In this document: positions 7,159-15,248 of the stretch, piece after piece
Layout of the letters: the number at the start of each line of letters is the position of its first letter
Position numbering within the stretch: the first letter of the stretch is position 1
Assembly: GCF_001542625.1 (NCBI RefSeq)
Contig: NZ_CP016279.1
Coordinates: 10,168,001-10,232,000, forward strand
Direction: 5' to 3'
Length of the DNA stretch: 64,000 nt
Source: Streptomyces griseochromogenes
GTDB taxonomy: Bacteria > Actinomycetota > Actinomycetes > Streptomycetales > Streptomycetaceae
The notes under the pieces: generated by a model
Database searches by the model: none
What the model was told of the DNA's origin: nothing
The model's input: only the letters and a program-made list of their open reading frames with translations
Position numbers and translations under genes: made by a program

Positions 7159-9378
7159 ATGCTTGGATCAACCCACGGCACCCTCACCACCGACTCCCGC
7201 CGGGCCCGGGTCATCGCCTGCGGTGAGCAGCGGCCCGGACCCGTCGTCCACGATCAGGTCGACGACCTCGATGTCAGCGGACGGCCGCTGTACACGGACG
7301 TACCGGATCTGGCGCGGTTCTTCCGGCCCGAGTCGGTCGCCGTGATCGGCGCCTCGGACGCCGAGGGGCGGCCGAACACCGGGATCACCCGGCAGCTGCT
7401 CGCCTGGGCCGAGCGGGTCGGGGCGCGGGTGCATCCGGTGCACCCGGTACGGCCGTCCGTGTTCGGCGTCCCCTGCGTGGCCTCCGTCGCCGACCTGCCC
7501 GACCAGGTCGACCTCGCGGTGCTGCTGGTGGCGGACCCGCTGCCGGTGATCGAGGAACTCGCCGAGACCAAGGTGAAGTTCGCGGTGGCCTTCGCCTCCG
7601 GGTTCGCGGAGACCGGCACGGAGGGGGCCGAGGCGCAGGAGCGGCTCGCCCGGGCCGTACGGCGGTCGGGGCTGCGGCTGCTCGGGCCGAACACCAACCT
7701 GAACGCCTTCGAGCGCTTCCGGGAGGACCTGGACGGACCGTCGATCGCGCTCATCACCCAGTCCGGACACCAGGGCCGCCCCCTGTTCGCCCTTCAGGAA
7801 CTGGGCATCCGGCTCTCCCACTGGGCGCCGACCGGCAACGAGGCCGACCTGGAGACCGCCGACTTCATCTCCTACTTCGCCGAGCAGCCCGAGGTCGGCG
7901 CCATCGCCTGCTACGTCGAGGGCCTCAAGGACGGCCGCTCCTTCCTGCTGGCCGCCGACCGCGCCGCCCGCCGCAAGGTGCCGGTGGTCGCGGTGAAGGT
8001 GGGCCGCACGGAGGCGGGGGCCCGCACGGCGGCCACCCACACCGGCAAGCTCACCGGCGCCGACGACGTCGTCGACGCGGCCATGCGGCAGTACGGCGTC
8101 GTCCGCGTCGACGGGCTCGACGAACTCCAGGACACGGCGGCGCTGTTGGCCAGGGCGCGGGCCCCGCGGTCCGACGGGGTCGTCGTCTACTCCATCTCCG
8201 GCGGCACGGGCGCCCATGTCGCCGACCTCGCCGCCGGGCGGGGGCTGCGGCTGCCGCGGCTGTCGCGGGACCGGCAGGCCGAGCTGCACCAGTGGATCCC
8301 GGAGTACCTGAACGTGGCCAACCCGGTGGACAACGGCGGGCATCCGGTCGGTGACCGGCGCGGCCGGAAGATCATCGACGCGATCCTGGCCGACCCGGAG
8401 GTCGGGGTGCTGATCTGCCCGGTCACCGGCCCCTTCCCGCCGCTGAGCGACAAGCTCGTACGGGACCTGGTCGACGCGGCGGAGGAGACGGACAAGCTGG
8501 TGTGCGTGGTGTGGGGGTCGCCGGTCGGCACCGAGCAGGCGTACCGGGAGGTCCTGCTCGGCTCCTCCCGGGTGGCCACCTTCCGCACGGTCGGCAACTG
8601 CCTCACCGCCGTGCGCGCCTGGCTCGACCACCACCGCTTCGTGGGCGACTACCGCTCCCCCTTCGACGAGGCCCCGCGCCTGCCCTCCCCCTCCTTCCGC
8701 AAGGCCGAGGCCCTGATGCGGCCCGGTCAGCAGCTCAGCGAGCACGGGGCCAAGCAGCTGCTGCGCGCCTACGGCATCCGGGTGCCGCGCGAGCAGCTGG
8801 TCACCAGCGCCGCGGCCGCCGTTCGCGCCGCCGCCCAGGTCGGCTACCCGGTGGTGATGAAGGCCTCCGGCGCCCAGATCGCCCACAAGACCGAACTCGG
8901 CCTGGTGAAGATCGGCCTCACCTCGGCCAGCCAGGTCCGGGACGCCTATCGCGAGCTGACCGACATCGCCCGTTACGAGGACGTCTCGCTGGACGGCGTC
9001 CTGGTGTGCCAGATGGTCGAGCAGGGCGTCGAGATGGTCGTCGGGATGACCCACGACGAACTGTTCGGACCGACGGTGACCGCCGGGCTCGGCGGGGTGC
9101 TGGTGGAGGTGCTGCGCGACGCCGCCGTACGCGTACCGCCGTTCGGCGAGGACCAGGCCCGGGACATGCTCGCCGAACTGCGCGGCCGGGCCCTGCTGGA
9201 CGGGGTCCGGGGCCGCCCCCCGGCCGACCTGGACGCACTCGTGGAGGTGGTCCTGCGGGTCCAGCGCATGGCCCTCGAACTGGGCGGTCAGCTGGCCGAG
9301 CTGGACATCAACCCACTGATGGTGCTGCCCCGCGGGCAGGGCGCGGTGGCGCTGGACGCACTGGTGGTGTGCCGATGA
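7159..9378 (+). CDS. NDP-forming acyl-CoA ligase (acetate-CoA ligase ADP-forming type, alpha-beta fusion)
   Basis: A 739-residue fusion of the alpha part (CoA-binding Rossmann domain, FFRPESVAVIGASDAEGRPN, then ligase-CoA domain with SGHQG and the THTGKLTG motif that includes the phospho-histidine region) and the beta part (ATP-grasp domain, PVVMKASGAQIAHKTELG and VVGMTHDELFGPTV, ending AELDINPLMVLP). Such enzymes form acyl-CoA from acid, CoA and ATP with ADP release, or run in reverse; relatives activate aromatic acids. ATG 7159 is chosen because ACAGGAG (7142-7148) precedes it by about 10 nt. Its stop overlaps the enoyl-CoA hydratase start (ATGA). It probably activates or releases an acid in this pathway; the substrate is unknown. 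Confidence 0.9.
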   Translation: MLGSTHGTLTTDSRRARVIACGEQRPGPVVHDQVDDLDVSGRPLYTDVPDLARFFRPESVAVIGASDAEGRPNTGITRQLLAWAERVGARVHPVHPVRPSVFGVPCVASVADLPDQVDLAVLLVADPLPVIEELAETKVKFAVAFASGFAETGTEGAEAQERLARAVRRSGLRLLGPNTNLNAFERFREDLDGPSIALITQSGHQGRPLFALQELGIRLSHWAPTGNEADLETADFISYFAEQPEVGAIACYVEGLKDGRSFLLAADRAARRKVPVVAVKVGRTEAGARTAATHTGKLTGADDVVDAAMRQYGVVRVDGLDELQDTAALLARARAPRSDGVVVYSISGGTGAHVADLAAGRGLRLPRLSRDRQAELHQWIPEYLNVANPVDNGGHPVGDRRGRKIIDAILADPEVGVLICPVTGPFPPLSDKLVRDLVDAAEETDKLVCVVWGSPVGTEQAYREVLLGSSRVATFRTVGNCLTAVRAWLDHHRFVGDYRSPFDEAPRLPSPSFRKAEALMRPGQQLSEHGAKQLLRAYGIRVPREQLVTSAAAAVRAAAQVGYPVVMKASGAQIAHKTELGLVKIGLTSASQVRDAYRELTDIARYEDVSLDGVLVCQMVEQGVEMVVGMTHDELFGPTVTAGLGGVLVEVLRDAAVRVPPFGEDQARDMLAELRGRALLDGVRGRPPADLDALVEVVLRVQRMALELGGQLAELDINPLMVLPRGQGAVALDALVVCR

Positions 9379-10163
9379 GCGAGCCGGTACGGCACGAGGT
9401 CGGCGACCATGTCTCGTACGTCACCCTGGACCGGCCCGAGACCCTGAACGCCCTCACGCCCGGGGACCGCGACCGGCTGATCTGCCTGCTGGAGGAGGCG
9501 TCGGCGGACGCGGACATCCGGGCCGTCGTCCTCACCGGGACCGGTCGCGGGTTCTGCGCGGGCGCGGATCTGCGCGGCGGGGCGGGCGGCGGAGAGCGCG
9601 TCGCGGGCGACGTGTCCCGCACGCTCCGCCTCGGCGCCCAGCGGCTCATCGCCGCCGTACTGGACTGCGAGAAGCCGGTGATCGCCGCCGTGAACGGCAC
9701 GGCGGCGGGACTCGGCGCGCACCTCGCGCTCGCCTGCGATCTGGTCCTGGCCGCCGAGTCGGCCCGCTTCATCGAGGTGTTCGTACGGCGCGGTCTGGTG
9801 CCGGACGCGGGTGGGGCGTATCTGCTCCCCCGGCTGATCGGCCCGCACCGGGCCAAGGAGCTGATGTTCTTCGGGGACGCGGTGCCGGCGGCGGAGGCGG
9901 AACGCCTCAGGCTGGTCAACCGGGTCGTCCCCGACGCCGAGCTGGAGAAGACCGCCCGCGAGTGGGCGACCCGCCTGGCCGCCGGCCCGACCCGTTCCCT
10001 GGCCCTCACCAAGCAACTGGTGAACGCCTCCCTGGACACCGACCGCACCACCGCCTTCGCCGCCGAGGCGTCCGCCCAGGAGATCAACATGACGACACAG
10101 GACGCCCGGGAGGGCCTGCGGGCGTTCGTGGAGAGGAGGGGGGCGGAGTTCGGGGGGCGGTGA
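9375..10163 (+). CDS. Enoyl-CoA hydratase/isomerase family protein (PaaG-like active site)
   Basis: A 262-residue crotonase-fold protein. The first oxyanion-hole strand is GRGFCAGADLRGG and the second is GTAAGLGAHLALACD. At the catalytic positions, the first usual glutamate is absent (SARFIEVFVRRGLV) and the second position is aspartate (LVPDAGGAYLLPRLIG). The single acid in VPDxGG is typical of PaaG/enoyl-CoA isomerase-type members rather than classical hydratases. It is translationally coupled to the NDP-forming ligase through an ATGA overlap. It may therefore shift a double bond rather than add water, but this is read from motif only. Confidence 0.88.
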   Translation: MSEPVRHEVGDHVSYVTLDRPETLNALTPGDRDRLICLLEEASADADIRAVVLTGTGRGFCAGADLRGGAGGGERVAGDVSRTLRLGAQRLIAAVLDCEKPVIAAVNGTAAGLGAHLALACDLVLAAESARFIEVFVRRGLVPDAGGAYLLPRLIGPHRAKELMFFGDAVPAAEAERLRLVNRVVPDAELEKTAREWATRLAAGPTRSLALTKQLVNASLDTDRTTAFAAEASAQEINMTTQDAREGLRAFVERRGAEFGGR

Positions 10164-10166
10164 GGC

Positions 10167-11063
10167 TCAGCCGGACCGCCGCAGGATCCACACGGTGCCC
10201 GCGTCCGGGTCGCCGTACCGCGCGAAGAGCTGGGGATCGTGCTCGGTGCCGGCGAACGCCCAGTGCGTGGCGTGGCCGCAGTCGAGCCGCAGCAGGATGC
10301 CGTCACGCCCGGTGTCGTCGGGCTTCCAGGCGCCTGAGCCGCCGCACATGGTGTAGTCCGAGAAGCCCGCATCGCTCTTCTGGTCGGCGAGCGGCAGCTT
10401 GGTGGCCTCGGCGTGGCCGTCCGGACGCAGCCGCAGCCGCGCACCGCTCGCGCCCTGCCAGACGCCGGCGAGCTGGGCGGTGGTGAGCCGCGGCGGCTCG
10501 TACCGCGGGATCAGACCGGTCACGGTGGCCGTCAGCCCGCCGCCGAGGACGAGAACGGCCAGGACGGGCGAGATGAGGGCGGCGCGTCCCCAGATGCCCC
10601 ACTGCCGCCAGGTGCGCCTGCGGACGTAGGCGACCCACAGCGAGGGCAGAATGCCGAGGGCGGTCAGGAACGGGATGGTGAGGGCGGGCGAGTGCCCGGC
10701 GAGGGCGGCGAGGAGGCCCCACGCGATGCCCGGTCCGACCGGAGCCGCGAGGTGCCAGGCCCAGGTCCGACCGCCGAGACGACGGCGGCCGAACCGGGCG
10801 AGCAGCACCGAGGGCAGAGTCAGCGCGAGCGGCTGCGCCAGGGCCACGACCGGCGCCAGTACGGCCTCGGCGAGCAGGTAGACCAGCACGGCGAGCATGT
10901 TGTACCCGCCGCCGTAGTCGTCATTGCCGAGGTCGATGATCCACAGGAACACGGAGGCCGCCGGAAGCAGCGCCACACTCATGGCCGCCGCCGCACCGTA
11001 GTCCCGGAACGACCAGGTCAGGTCGGCGTCCCGGAGCCGTTCACGTATCTCTCCCCACCCCAT
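10167..11063 (-). CDS. Membrane protein of unknown function
   Basis: A 298-residue protein I do not recognise. The first 185 residues contain about five hydrophobic segments (GAAAAMSVALLPAASVFLWI; MLAVLVYLLAEAVLAPVVAL; GIAWGLLAALAG; FLTALGILPSLWVAYV; ALISPVLAVLVLGGGLTA). The C-terminal 110 residues form a soluble domain with two cysteines (YTMCGGSGAW, LRLDCGHATHWAF) and a repeated-strand look (GVWQGASGARLRLRPDGHAEAT), reminiscent of small lipocalin-like or beta-barrel sensor domains found outside the membrane. It is convergent with the enoyl-CoA hydratase, 3 nt away. No operator copy lies in front, so it may not belong to the catabolic regulon. Confidence 0.7.
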   Translation of the reverse strand: MGWGEIRERLRDADLTWSFRDYGAAAAMSVALLPAASVFLWIIDLGNDDYGGGYNMLAVLVYLLAEAVLAPVVALAQPLALTLPSVLLARFGRRRLGGRTWAWHLAAPVGPGIAWGLLAALAGHSPALTIPFLTALGILPSLWVAYVRRRTWRQWGIWGRAALISPVLAVLVLGGGLTATVTGLIPRYEPPRLTTAQLAGVWQGASGARLRLRPDGHAEATKLPLADQKSDAGFSDYTMCGGSGAWKPDDTGRDGILLRLDCGHATHWAFAGTEHDPQLFARYGDPDAGTVWILRRSG

Positions 11064-11115
11064 GGGCGCAGAGCTTACGGAGTTCTCCTCCCCGGTCCAC
11101 CCGGCCCTTCACATC

Positions 11116-11128
11116 TGACAGTCCGTCA
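11116..11128. promoter_or_regulatory. Operator palindrome, site 6 (TGACAGTCCGTCA)
   Basis: Core TGAC-AGTCC-GTCA in ATCTGAC...GTCAGC. It ends 6 nt before the flavin reductase ATG at 11135, again compatible with a leaderless transcript. Confidence 0.7.
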
Positions 11129-11134
11129 GCTTCA

Positions 11135-11755
11135 ATGAGTGATGTGATGGGACACGCAGGGGCAGCCGCGGCTGCCGTTCGCTGGCTGAGGTCGGCTCCG
11201 TCGCCGGGGCCCGTGGAGGCGCTGCCGCGCCCGGAGTTGCGGTGCGTCCGGGAGGACGATCCGGCGCCGCTGGACCACGCCGAGTTCCGGCGCGTGCTGG
11301 GGAACTTCGCGACGGGCGTCACCGTGGTGACGGCGCCGCCCTCGGAGGGTTCGGCCTCCCCGGCCGGCTTCGCCTGCCAGTCCTTCTCCTCCCTCTCCCT
11401 CGACCCGCCCCTGATCTGCTTCATGGTCGGCCGCACCTCCACCACCTGGCCGCGCATCGCCCGCGCCGGCGTCTTCTGCGTCAACGTCCTCGCCGCCGGG
11501 CAGGGCGAACTGTGCCGGGCCTTCGCGGTGAGCGGCGCGGACAAGTTCGCGGGGGTGGCCTACGACGCGGCCCCCGTCTCCGGGGCGCCACGCCTGGCCG
11601 GTGCGGTGGCGTGGATCGACTGCACGATCCACGCGGTGCACACCGGGGGCGACCACCTGATCGTCGTCGGCCGGGTGGACGCGCTCGGCGCGGAGGGGCC
11701 GGGAGAGCCGCTGCTCTTTCACCGGGGGCGGTTCGGGCAGCTGGGCGACGGCTGA
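11135..11755 (+). CDS. Flavin reductase family protein (HpaC/HsaB-like)
   Basis: A 206-residue FMN/FAD reductase of the two-component monooxygenase type. The flavin-reductase-like domain starts at about residue 45 (EFRRVLGNFATGVTVVTAP), with GFACQSFSSLSLDPPLICFMV, the standard flavin-binding block, and a C-terminal GDHLIVVGRVDALG. Relatives feed reduced flavin to oxygenases such as HsaA in steroid ring degradation. No matching oxygenase component is adjacent, so the partner may lie outside the window. The operator at 11116 places it in the island's regulon. The N-terminal 40 residues are an unusual, alanine-rich extension; a shorter form starting nearer residue 40 cannot be excluded. Confidence 0.88.
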   Translation: MSDVMGHAGAAAAAVRWLRSAPSPGPVEALPRPELRCVREDDPAPLDHAEFRRVLGNFATGVTVVTAPPSEGSASPAGFACQSFSSLSLDPPLICFMVGRTSTTWPRIARAGVFCVNVLAAGQGELCRAFAVSGADKFAGVAYDAAPVSGAPRLAGAVAWIDCTIHAVHTGGDHLIVVGRVDALGAEGPGEPLLFHRGRFGQLGDG

Positions 11756-11770
11756 GCGCGGCCCGCTCAG
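11752..11770. terminator. Bidirectional terminator hairpin
   Basis: CTGAGCG-CGGCC-CGCTCAG: 7-bp perfect arms with a 5-nt loop, exactly between the convergent flavin reductase and MFS genes. It has no U-tract, which is usual for Streptomyces. Confidence 0.6.
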
Positions 11771-13104
11771 GAGACGGCGAGTGCGGGGGCCGTCCGGTTC
11801 CGTCTGATCACCAGCGCCATCAGCGCCGCCGCCGCGCACAGCGTGCCGGAGGCGTACCAGACCATGTCGTAGGAGCCGAAGACGTCGCGGGCCACGCCGC
11901 CGAGGAAGGCGACCAGGGCCGCGCCGATCTGGTGGGAGGCGAGCACCCAGCCGAAGACGATGGCGCTGTCCTCGCCGTACTGCTCGCGGCACAGGGCCAG
12001 GGTGGGCGGGACGGTGGCCACCCAGTCGAGGCCGTAGAAGACGATGAAGAAGATCATCGGGGGGTGGATCGCCGGGCCGAGCAGCATGGGCAGGAACAGG
12101 AGCGAGAGGCCGCGCAGGGCGTAGTAGACGGCGAGCAGGCGGCGCGGTTCGAAGCGGTCGGTGAACCAGCCGGAGGCGATCGTGCCGACGACGTCGAACA
12201 CGCCGATCACCGCGAGCAGGGAGGCCGCCGCCGTCACGGGCATGCCGTGGTCGTGGGCTGCGGGCACGAAGTGGGTCTGGATCAGGCCGTTGGTGGAGGC
12301 GCCGCAGATCGCGAAGGTGCCGGCGAGCAGCCAGAAGGGACCGGTGCGCACGGCGGTGGCGAGGACCGTGAGCGTCCGGCGGGCGGCGCCCGTCACGGGT
12401 GCCGGCTTGGGCACGAACTCCTTGGCGCCGTACGGCTCGAGGCCCACGTCGGCGGGATGGTCGCGCAGCAGGAGCCAGACGAACGGGACCACGGCGAGGG
12501 CGGCCAGGGCGACCGTCACGGCGGCCGGGCGCCAGCCGTGGTCCTCCACCATCCAGGACAGCAGCGGCAGGAAGATCAGCTGGCCGGAGGCGGAGGCGGC
12601 GGTGAGGATGCCGCTGACCAGTCCGCGTCGCTCGGTGAACCAGCGGTTGGTGACCGTGGCCGCGAAGGCGAGGGCCATGGAACCCGAGCCCAGGCCGACC
12701 AGCAGGCCCCAGCACAGCAGCAACTGCCAGGCGGCCGTCATCCACACGGTCAGGCCGGAGCCGACGGCTATCACGGTCAGCGCGACGGCGACCACACGGC
12801 GGATGCCGAAGCGGTCCATCAGCGCGGCGGCGAAGGGTGCGGTGAGGCCGTAGAGCGCGAGGTTGATCGAGACGGCCGCGCCGATCGTGCCGCGCGACCA
12901 GCCGAACTCCTGATTCAGGGGGTCGATGAGCAGGCCGGGCAGGGAGCGGAAGGCGGCCGCGCCGATGATCGTGACGAAGGTGACGGCGGCGACGAACCAG
13001 GCGCGGTGCACGCCATGGCGCCCGACGGGCGGGACGTGGACCGGGGCTGCGTCATGTCTTGTCTGGGTCACGTCATAGAGGGTCCTGTTTCCGGTCATCC
13101 CCAT
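11767..13104 (-). CDS. MFS transporter (OFA/monocarboxylate-type)
   Basis: A 445-residue protein with twelve predicted membrane segments in two halves of six, split by a hydrophilic loop near residues 205-245. RFGIRRVVAVAL after TM2 and DRFEPRRLLAVYYALRG in the second half fit the MFS loop motif. The overall pattern (GWSRGTIGAAVSINLALYGLTAPFAAALMDRFG) resembles oxalate/formate antiporter and monocarboxylate transporter-like actinobacterial proteins. It may import the acid degraded by the island. The start could be ATG 13104 or ATG 13098. It is divergent from the GlxA regulator with only 38 nt between start codons, so that regulator may control it. Confidence 0.85.
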   Translation of the reverse strand: MGMTGNRTLYDVTQTRHDAAPVHVPPVGRHGVHRAWFVAAVTFVTIIGAAAFRSLPGLLIDPLNQEFGWSRGTIGAAVSINLALYGLTAPFAAALMDRFGIRRVVAVALTVIAVGSGLTVWMTAAWQLLLCWGLLVGLGSGSMALAFAATVTNRWFTERRGLVSGILTAASASGQLIFLPLLSWMVEDHGWRPAAVTVALAALAVVPFVWLLLRDHPADVGLEPYGAKEFVPKPAPVTGAARRTLTVLATAVRTGPFWLLAGTFAICGASTNGLIQTHFVPAAHDHGMPVTAAASLLAVIGVFDVVGTIASGWFTDRFEPRRLLAVYYALRGLSLLFLPMLLGPAIHPPMIFFIVFYGLDWVATVPPTLALCREQYGEDSAIVFGWVLASHQIGAALVAFLGGVARDVFGSYDMVWYASGTLCAAAALMALVIRRNRTAPALAVS

Positions 13105-13142
13105 CGAGTGGCCCGAAGGACAGCATTCGTTAGGATCGGGCC

Positions 13143-14174
13143 ATGAGTGTCGGCCAGGAATTCCGCCCGCACCGGGTCGTCGTCCTCGCGCTGGACGGCC
13201 TGCTCCCCTTCGAGCTGGGCATCCCGCACCGGATCTTCGGACGCCCGAGGGACGCCGAGGGGCGGCACCTCTACGAGGTGGTGACGTGCTCGGCCCGGCC
13301 GCCGGGACCGGTCGAGACGGACGCCGACTTCACGGTGCACGTCCCGCACGGTCCCGAGGCCCTGGAGACGGCCGACACGGTGATCGTCCCGGCATCGTAC
13401 GAACTCGGCCCGGTCTACGAGGAGGGCAGGCTGACCGAGGAGCTGGCCGCCGCGCTCGGCCGCGTCCGGCCCGGCACCCGGCTGGCCGCCATCTGCACCG
13501 GCGGCTACGTCCTGGCCGCCGCCGGACTCCTCGACGGACGGCCGGCGACCACGCACTGGGCGGACGCCGAGCGCTTCCAGCGGATGTTCCCGCGGGTGAA
13601 GGTGGACGCGGACGTGCTGTTCATCGATGACGGGGACGTGCTGACCTCGGCCGGAGTGGCCGCCGGGATCGACCTGTGCCTGCACATCGTGCGCCGCGAC
13701 CACGGCACGGCGGTCGCCAACGACGTGGCCCGCCGCACGGTCGTCCCGCCCCACCGGGACGGCGGCCAGGCCCAGTACATCCACCGTCCGGTCCCGGACC
13801 CGCAGCTCGCCACCACGACCGGCGCCCGCGCCTGGGCCCTCGGCCGTCTGCACGAGCCGATCCAGTTGCGGGACATGGCCGAGCAGGAGGCCATGTCGGT
13901 GCGCACCTTCACCCGCCGCTTCCGCGAGGAGACCGGCATCAGCCCGGGCCAGTGGCTCACCCAGCAGCGTGTCGAACGCGCCCGCCACCTGCTGGAGTCC
14001 ACCGGCCTCTCCGTCGACCAGGTGGCCCGCGACGCCGGCTTCGGCACGGCCCAGTCGATGCGCCAGCACCTCCAGCAGGCCCTCGGGGTGACACCGACGG
14101 CGTACCGGCGGACCTTCCGGACCGCGGTCGGCGGATCCGGCGAGCGGTACGGCGAGGTGGGGAGCCGGGGGTGA
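13143..14174 (+). CDS. GlxA-family transcriptional regulator (DJ-1/PfpI domain plus AraC HTH)
   Basis: A 343-residue regulator. Residues 1-190 form a DJ-1/PfpI (class I glutamine amidotransferase-like) domain with the nucleophile-elbow cysteine retained in AAICTGGYVLAAAGLLDG. Residues 215-325 form an AraC-type double HTH (LREPIQLRDMAEQEAMSVRTF-like first helix pair, then GISPGQWLTQQRVERARHLLE and VARDAGFGTAQSMRQHLQQALGVTPTAYRR). Such proteins sense unknown ligands through the N-domain. Close divergence from the MFS gene (38 nt) suggests control of that promoter. It has no copy of the island operator and is of the wrong fold to be an obvious reader of that palindrome. Confidence 0.9.
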   Translation: MSVGQEFRPHRVVVLALDGLLPFELGIPHRIFGRPRDAEGRHLYEVVTCSARPPGPVETDADFTVHVPHGPEALETADTVIVPASYELGPVYEEGRLTEELAAALGRVRPGTRLAAICTGGYVLAAAGLLDGRPATTHWADAERFQRMFPRVKVDADVLFIDDGDVLTSAGVAAGIDLCLHIVRRDHGTAVANDVARRTVVPPHRDGGQAQYIHRPVPDPQLATTTGARAWALGRLHEPIQLRDMAEQEAMSVRTFTRRFREETGISPGQWLTQQRVERARHLLESTGLSVDQVARDAGFGTAQSMRQHLQQALGVTPTAYRRTFRTAVGGSGERYGEVGSRG

Positions 14175-14198
14175 GGGCGGTGGCACCCCCCTGCCGGC

Positions 14199-15248
14199 TC
14201 AGAAGGTGAGCACCCCCCGCGCCACCCGCCCCGCCTCCGCGTCGGCCCGGGCCTTCTCGAAGTCCTCCACCGGATAGGTCGCCGTCACCAACTCGTCCAG
14301 GAGCAGGCGGCCTTGGCGGTACAGCTCGGCGTACAGGGGGATGTCCCGCTGGGGGCGGGAGGAGCCGTAGCGGCAGCCGAGGATCGCCTTGTCCAGGAAC
14401 ATGGAGGAGACGAGGAAGGACGCCTCGGCGCTCGCCCCGGGCACGCCGAGGAGGACGGCCTGGCCGTGGCGGTCGAGAAGGTCGATCGCCTGACGGATCA
14501 GTTCCACCCGGCCGACGCACTCGAAGACGTGGTCGGCGCCGGTCGGCAGGAGGTCGCGGACGCCCTCCGCCGAGGTCAGGAAGTCGGTCGCGCCGAACTG
14601 CCGGGCCACCGTCTCCTTCGCCGGATTGGCGTCCACGGCCACGATCCTCAGGGCCCCGGCGATACGCGCGCCCTGCAGGACGTTCAGCCCGATCCCGCCG
14701 GTGCCGATGACCACCACGCTGTCCCCGCGGTCCACCCGCGCCCGGTTGAGGACCGCGCCGACGCCGGTGAGCACCCCGCAGCCGATCAGCGCCGCCGCCC
14801 GCAGCGGGATGTCCTTCGGGATCGGCACCGCCTGCACAGCCCTGACGACCGTACGTTCCGCGAAGGCCGAGTTGGAGGCGAACTGGTACACCGTCCGCCC
14901 GCCCCGGGTGAAGGGCCGCTGCGGGCGGCCGATGGCCTTGCGGCACATCGTCGGGCGGCCCCGGTCGCACTCCGCGCACGTGCCGCAGTTGGCGAGCGTG
15001 GACAGGGCCACGTGGTCGCCCGGGGCCACATGGGTCACGCCCGCGCCCACGGCCTCGACCACGCCCGCGCCCTCGTGGCCCAGCACCACGGGCACCGGGA
15101 AGGGGATGGTGCCGTCCACCACCGAGAGGTCGCTGTGGCACAGTCCGGCCGCCGAGATCGCCACCAGCACCTCGCCGGGCTCCGGCTCCCGTATCGTCAG
15201 GTCGTCCACCACCTGGACGTGCTTGCCGTCGAACACCACGCCACGCAT
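14199..15248 (-). CDS. Zinc-dependent alcohol dehydrogenase (MDR superfamily)
   Basis: A 349-residue medium-chain dehydrogenase. Catalytic zinc ligands are seen in GLCHSDLSVVDG and GHEGAGVVE. The structural zinc site is CGTCAECDRGRPTMC (four cysteines). The Rossmann motif is VVVIGTGGIGLNVLQGARIAGA, followed by an NAD-selecting aspartate in RIVAVDANPAK. It is likely to oxidise an alcohol to an aldehyde or ketone with NAD+. The ATG at 15248 overlaps the TGA of the acyl-CoA dehydrogenase (ATGA), so the two are coupled. It is the last gene of a leftward set that begins with the SDR at 17442. Confidence 0.9.
   Translation of the reverse strand: MRGVVFDGKHVQVVDDLTIREPEPGEVLVAISAAGLCHSDLSVVDGTIPFPVPVVLGHEGAGVVEAVGAGVTHVAPGDHVALSTLANCGTCAECDRGRPTMCRKAIGRPQRPFTRGGRTVYQFASNSAFAERTVVRAVQAVPIPKDIPLRAAALIGCGVLTGVGAVLNRARVDRGDSVVVIGTGGIGLNVLQGARIAGALRIVAVDANPAKETVARQFGATDFLTSAEGVRDLLPTGADHVFECVGRVELIRQAIDLLDRHGQAVLLGVPGASAEASFLVSSMFLDKAILGCRYGSSRPQRDIPLYAELYRQGRLLLDELVTATYPVEDFEKARADAEAGRVARGVLTF

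Noticed and set aside
11242..13146. A long plus-strand frame covering the flavin reductase and the MFS transporter
   Set aside because: It is out of frame with both genes, whose motifs are clear. The frame is rich in Gly/Arg, as expected for a shadow.
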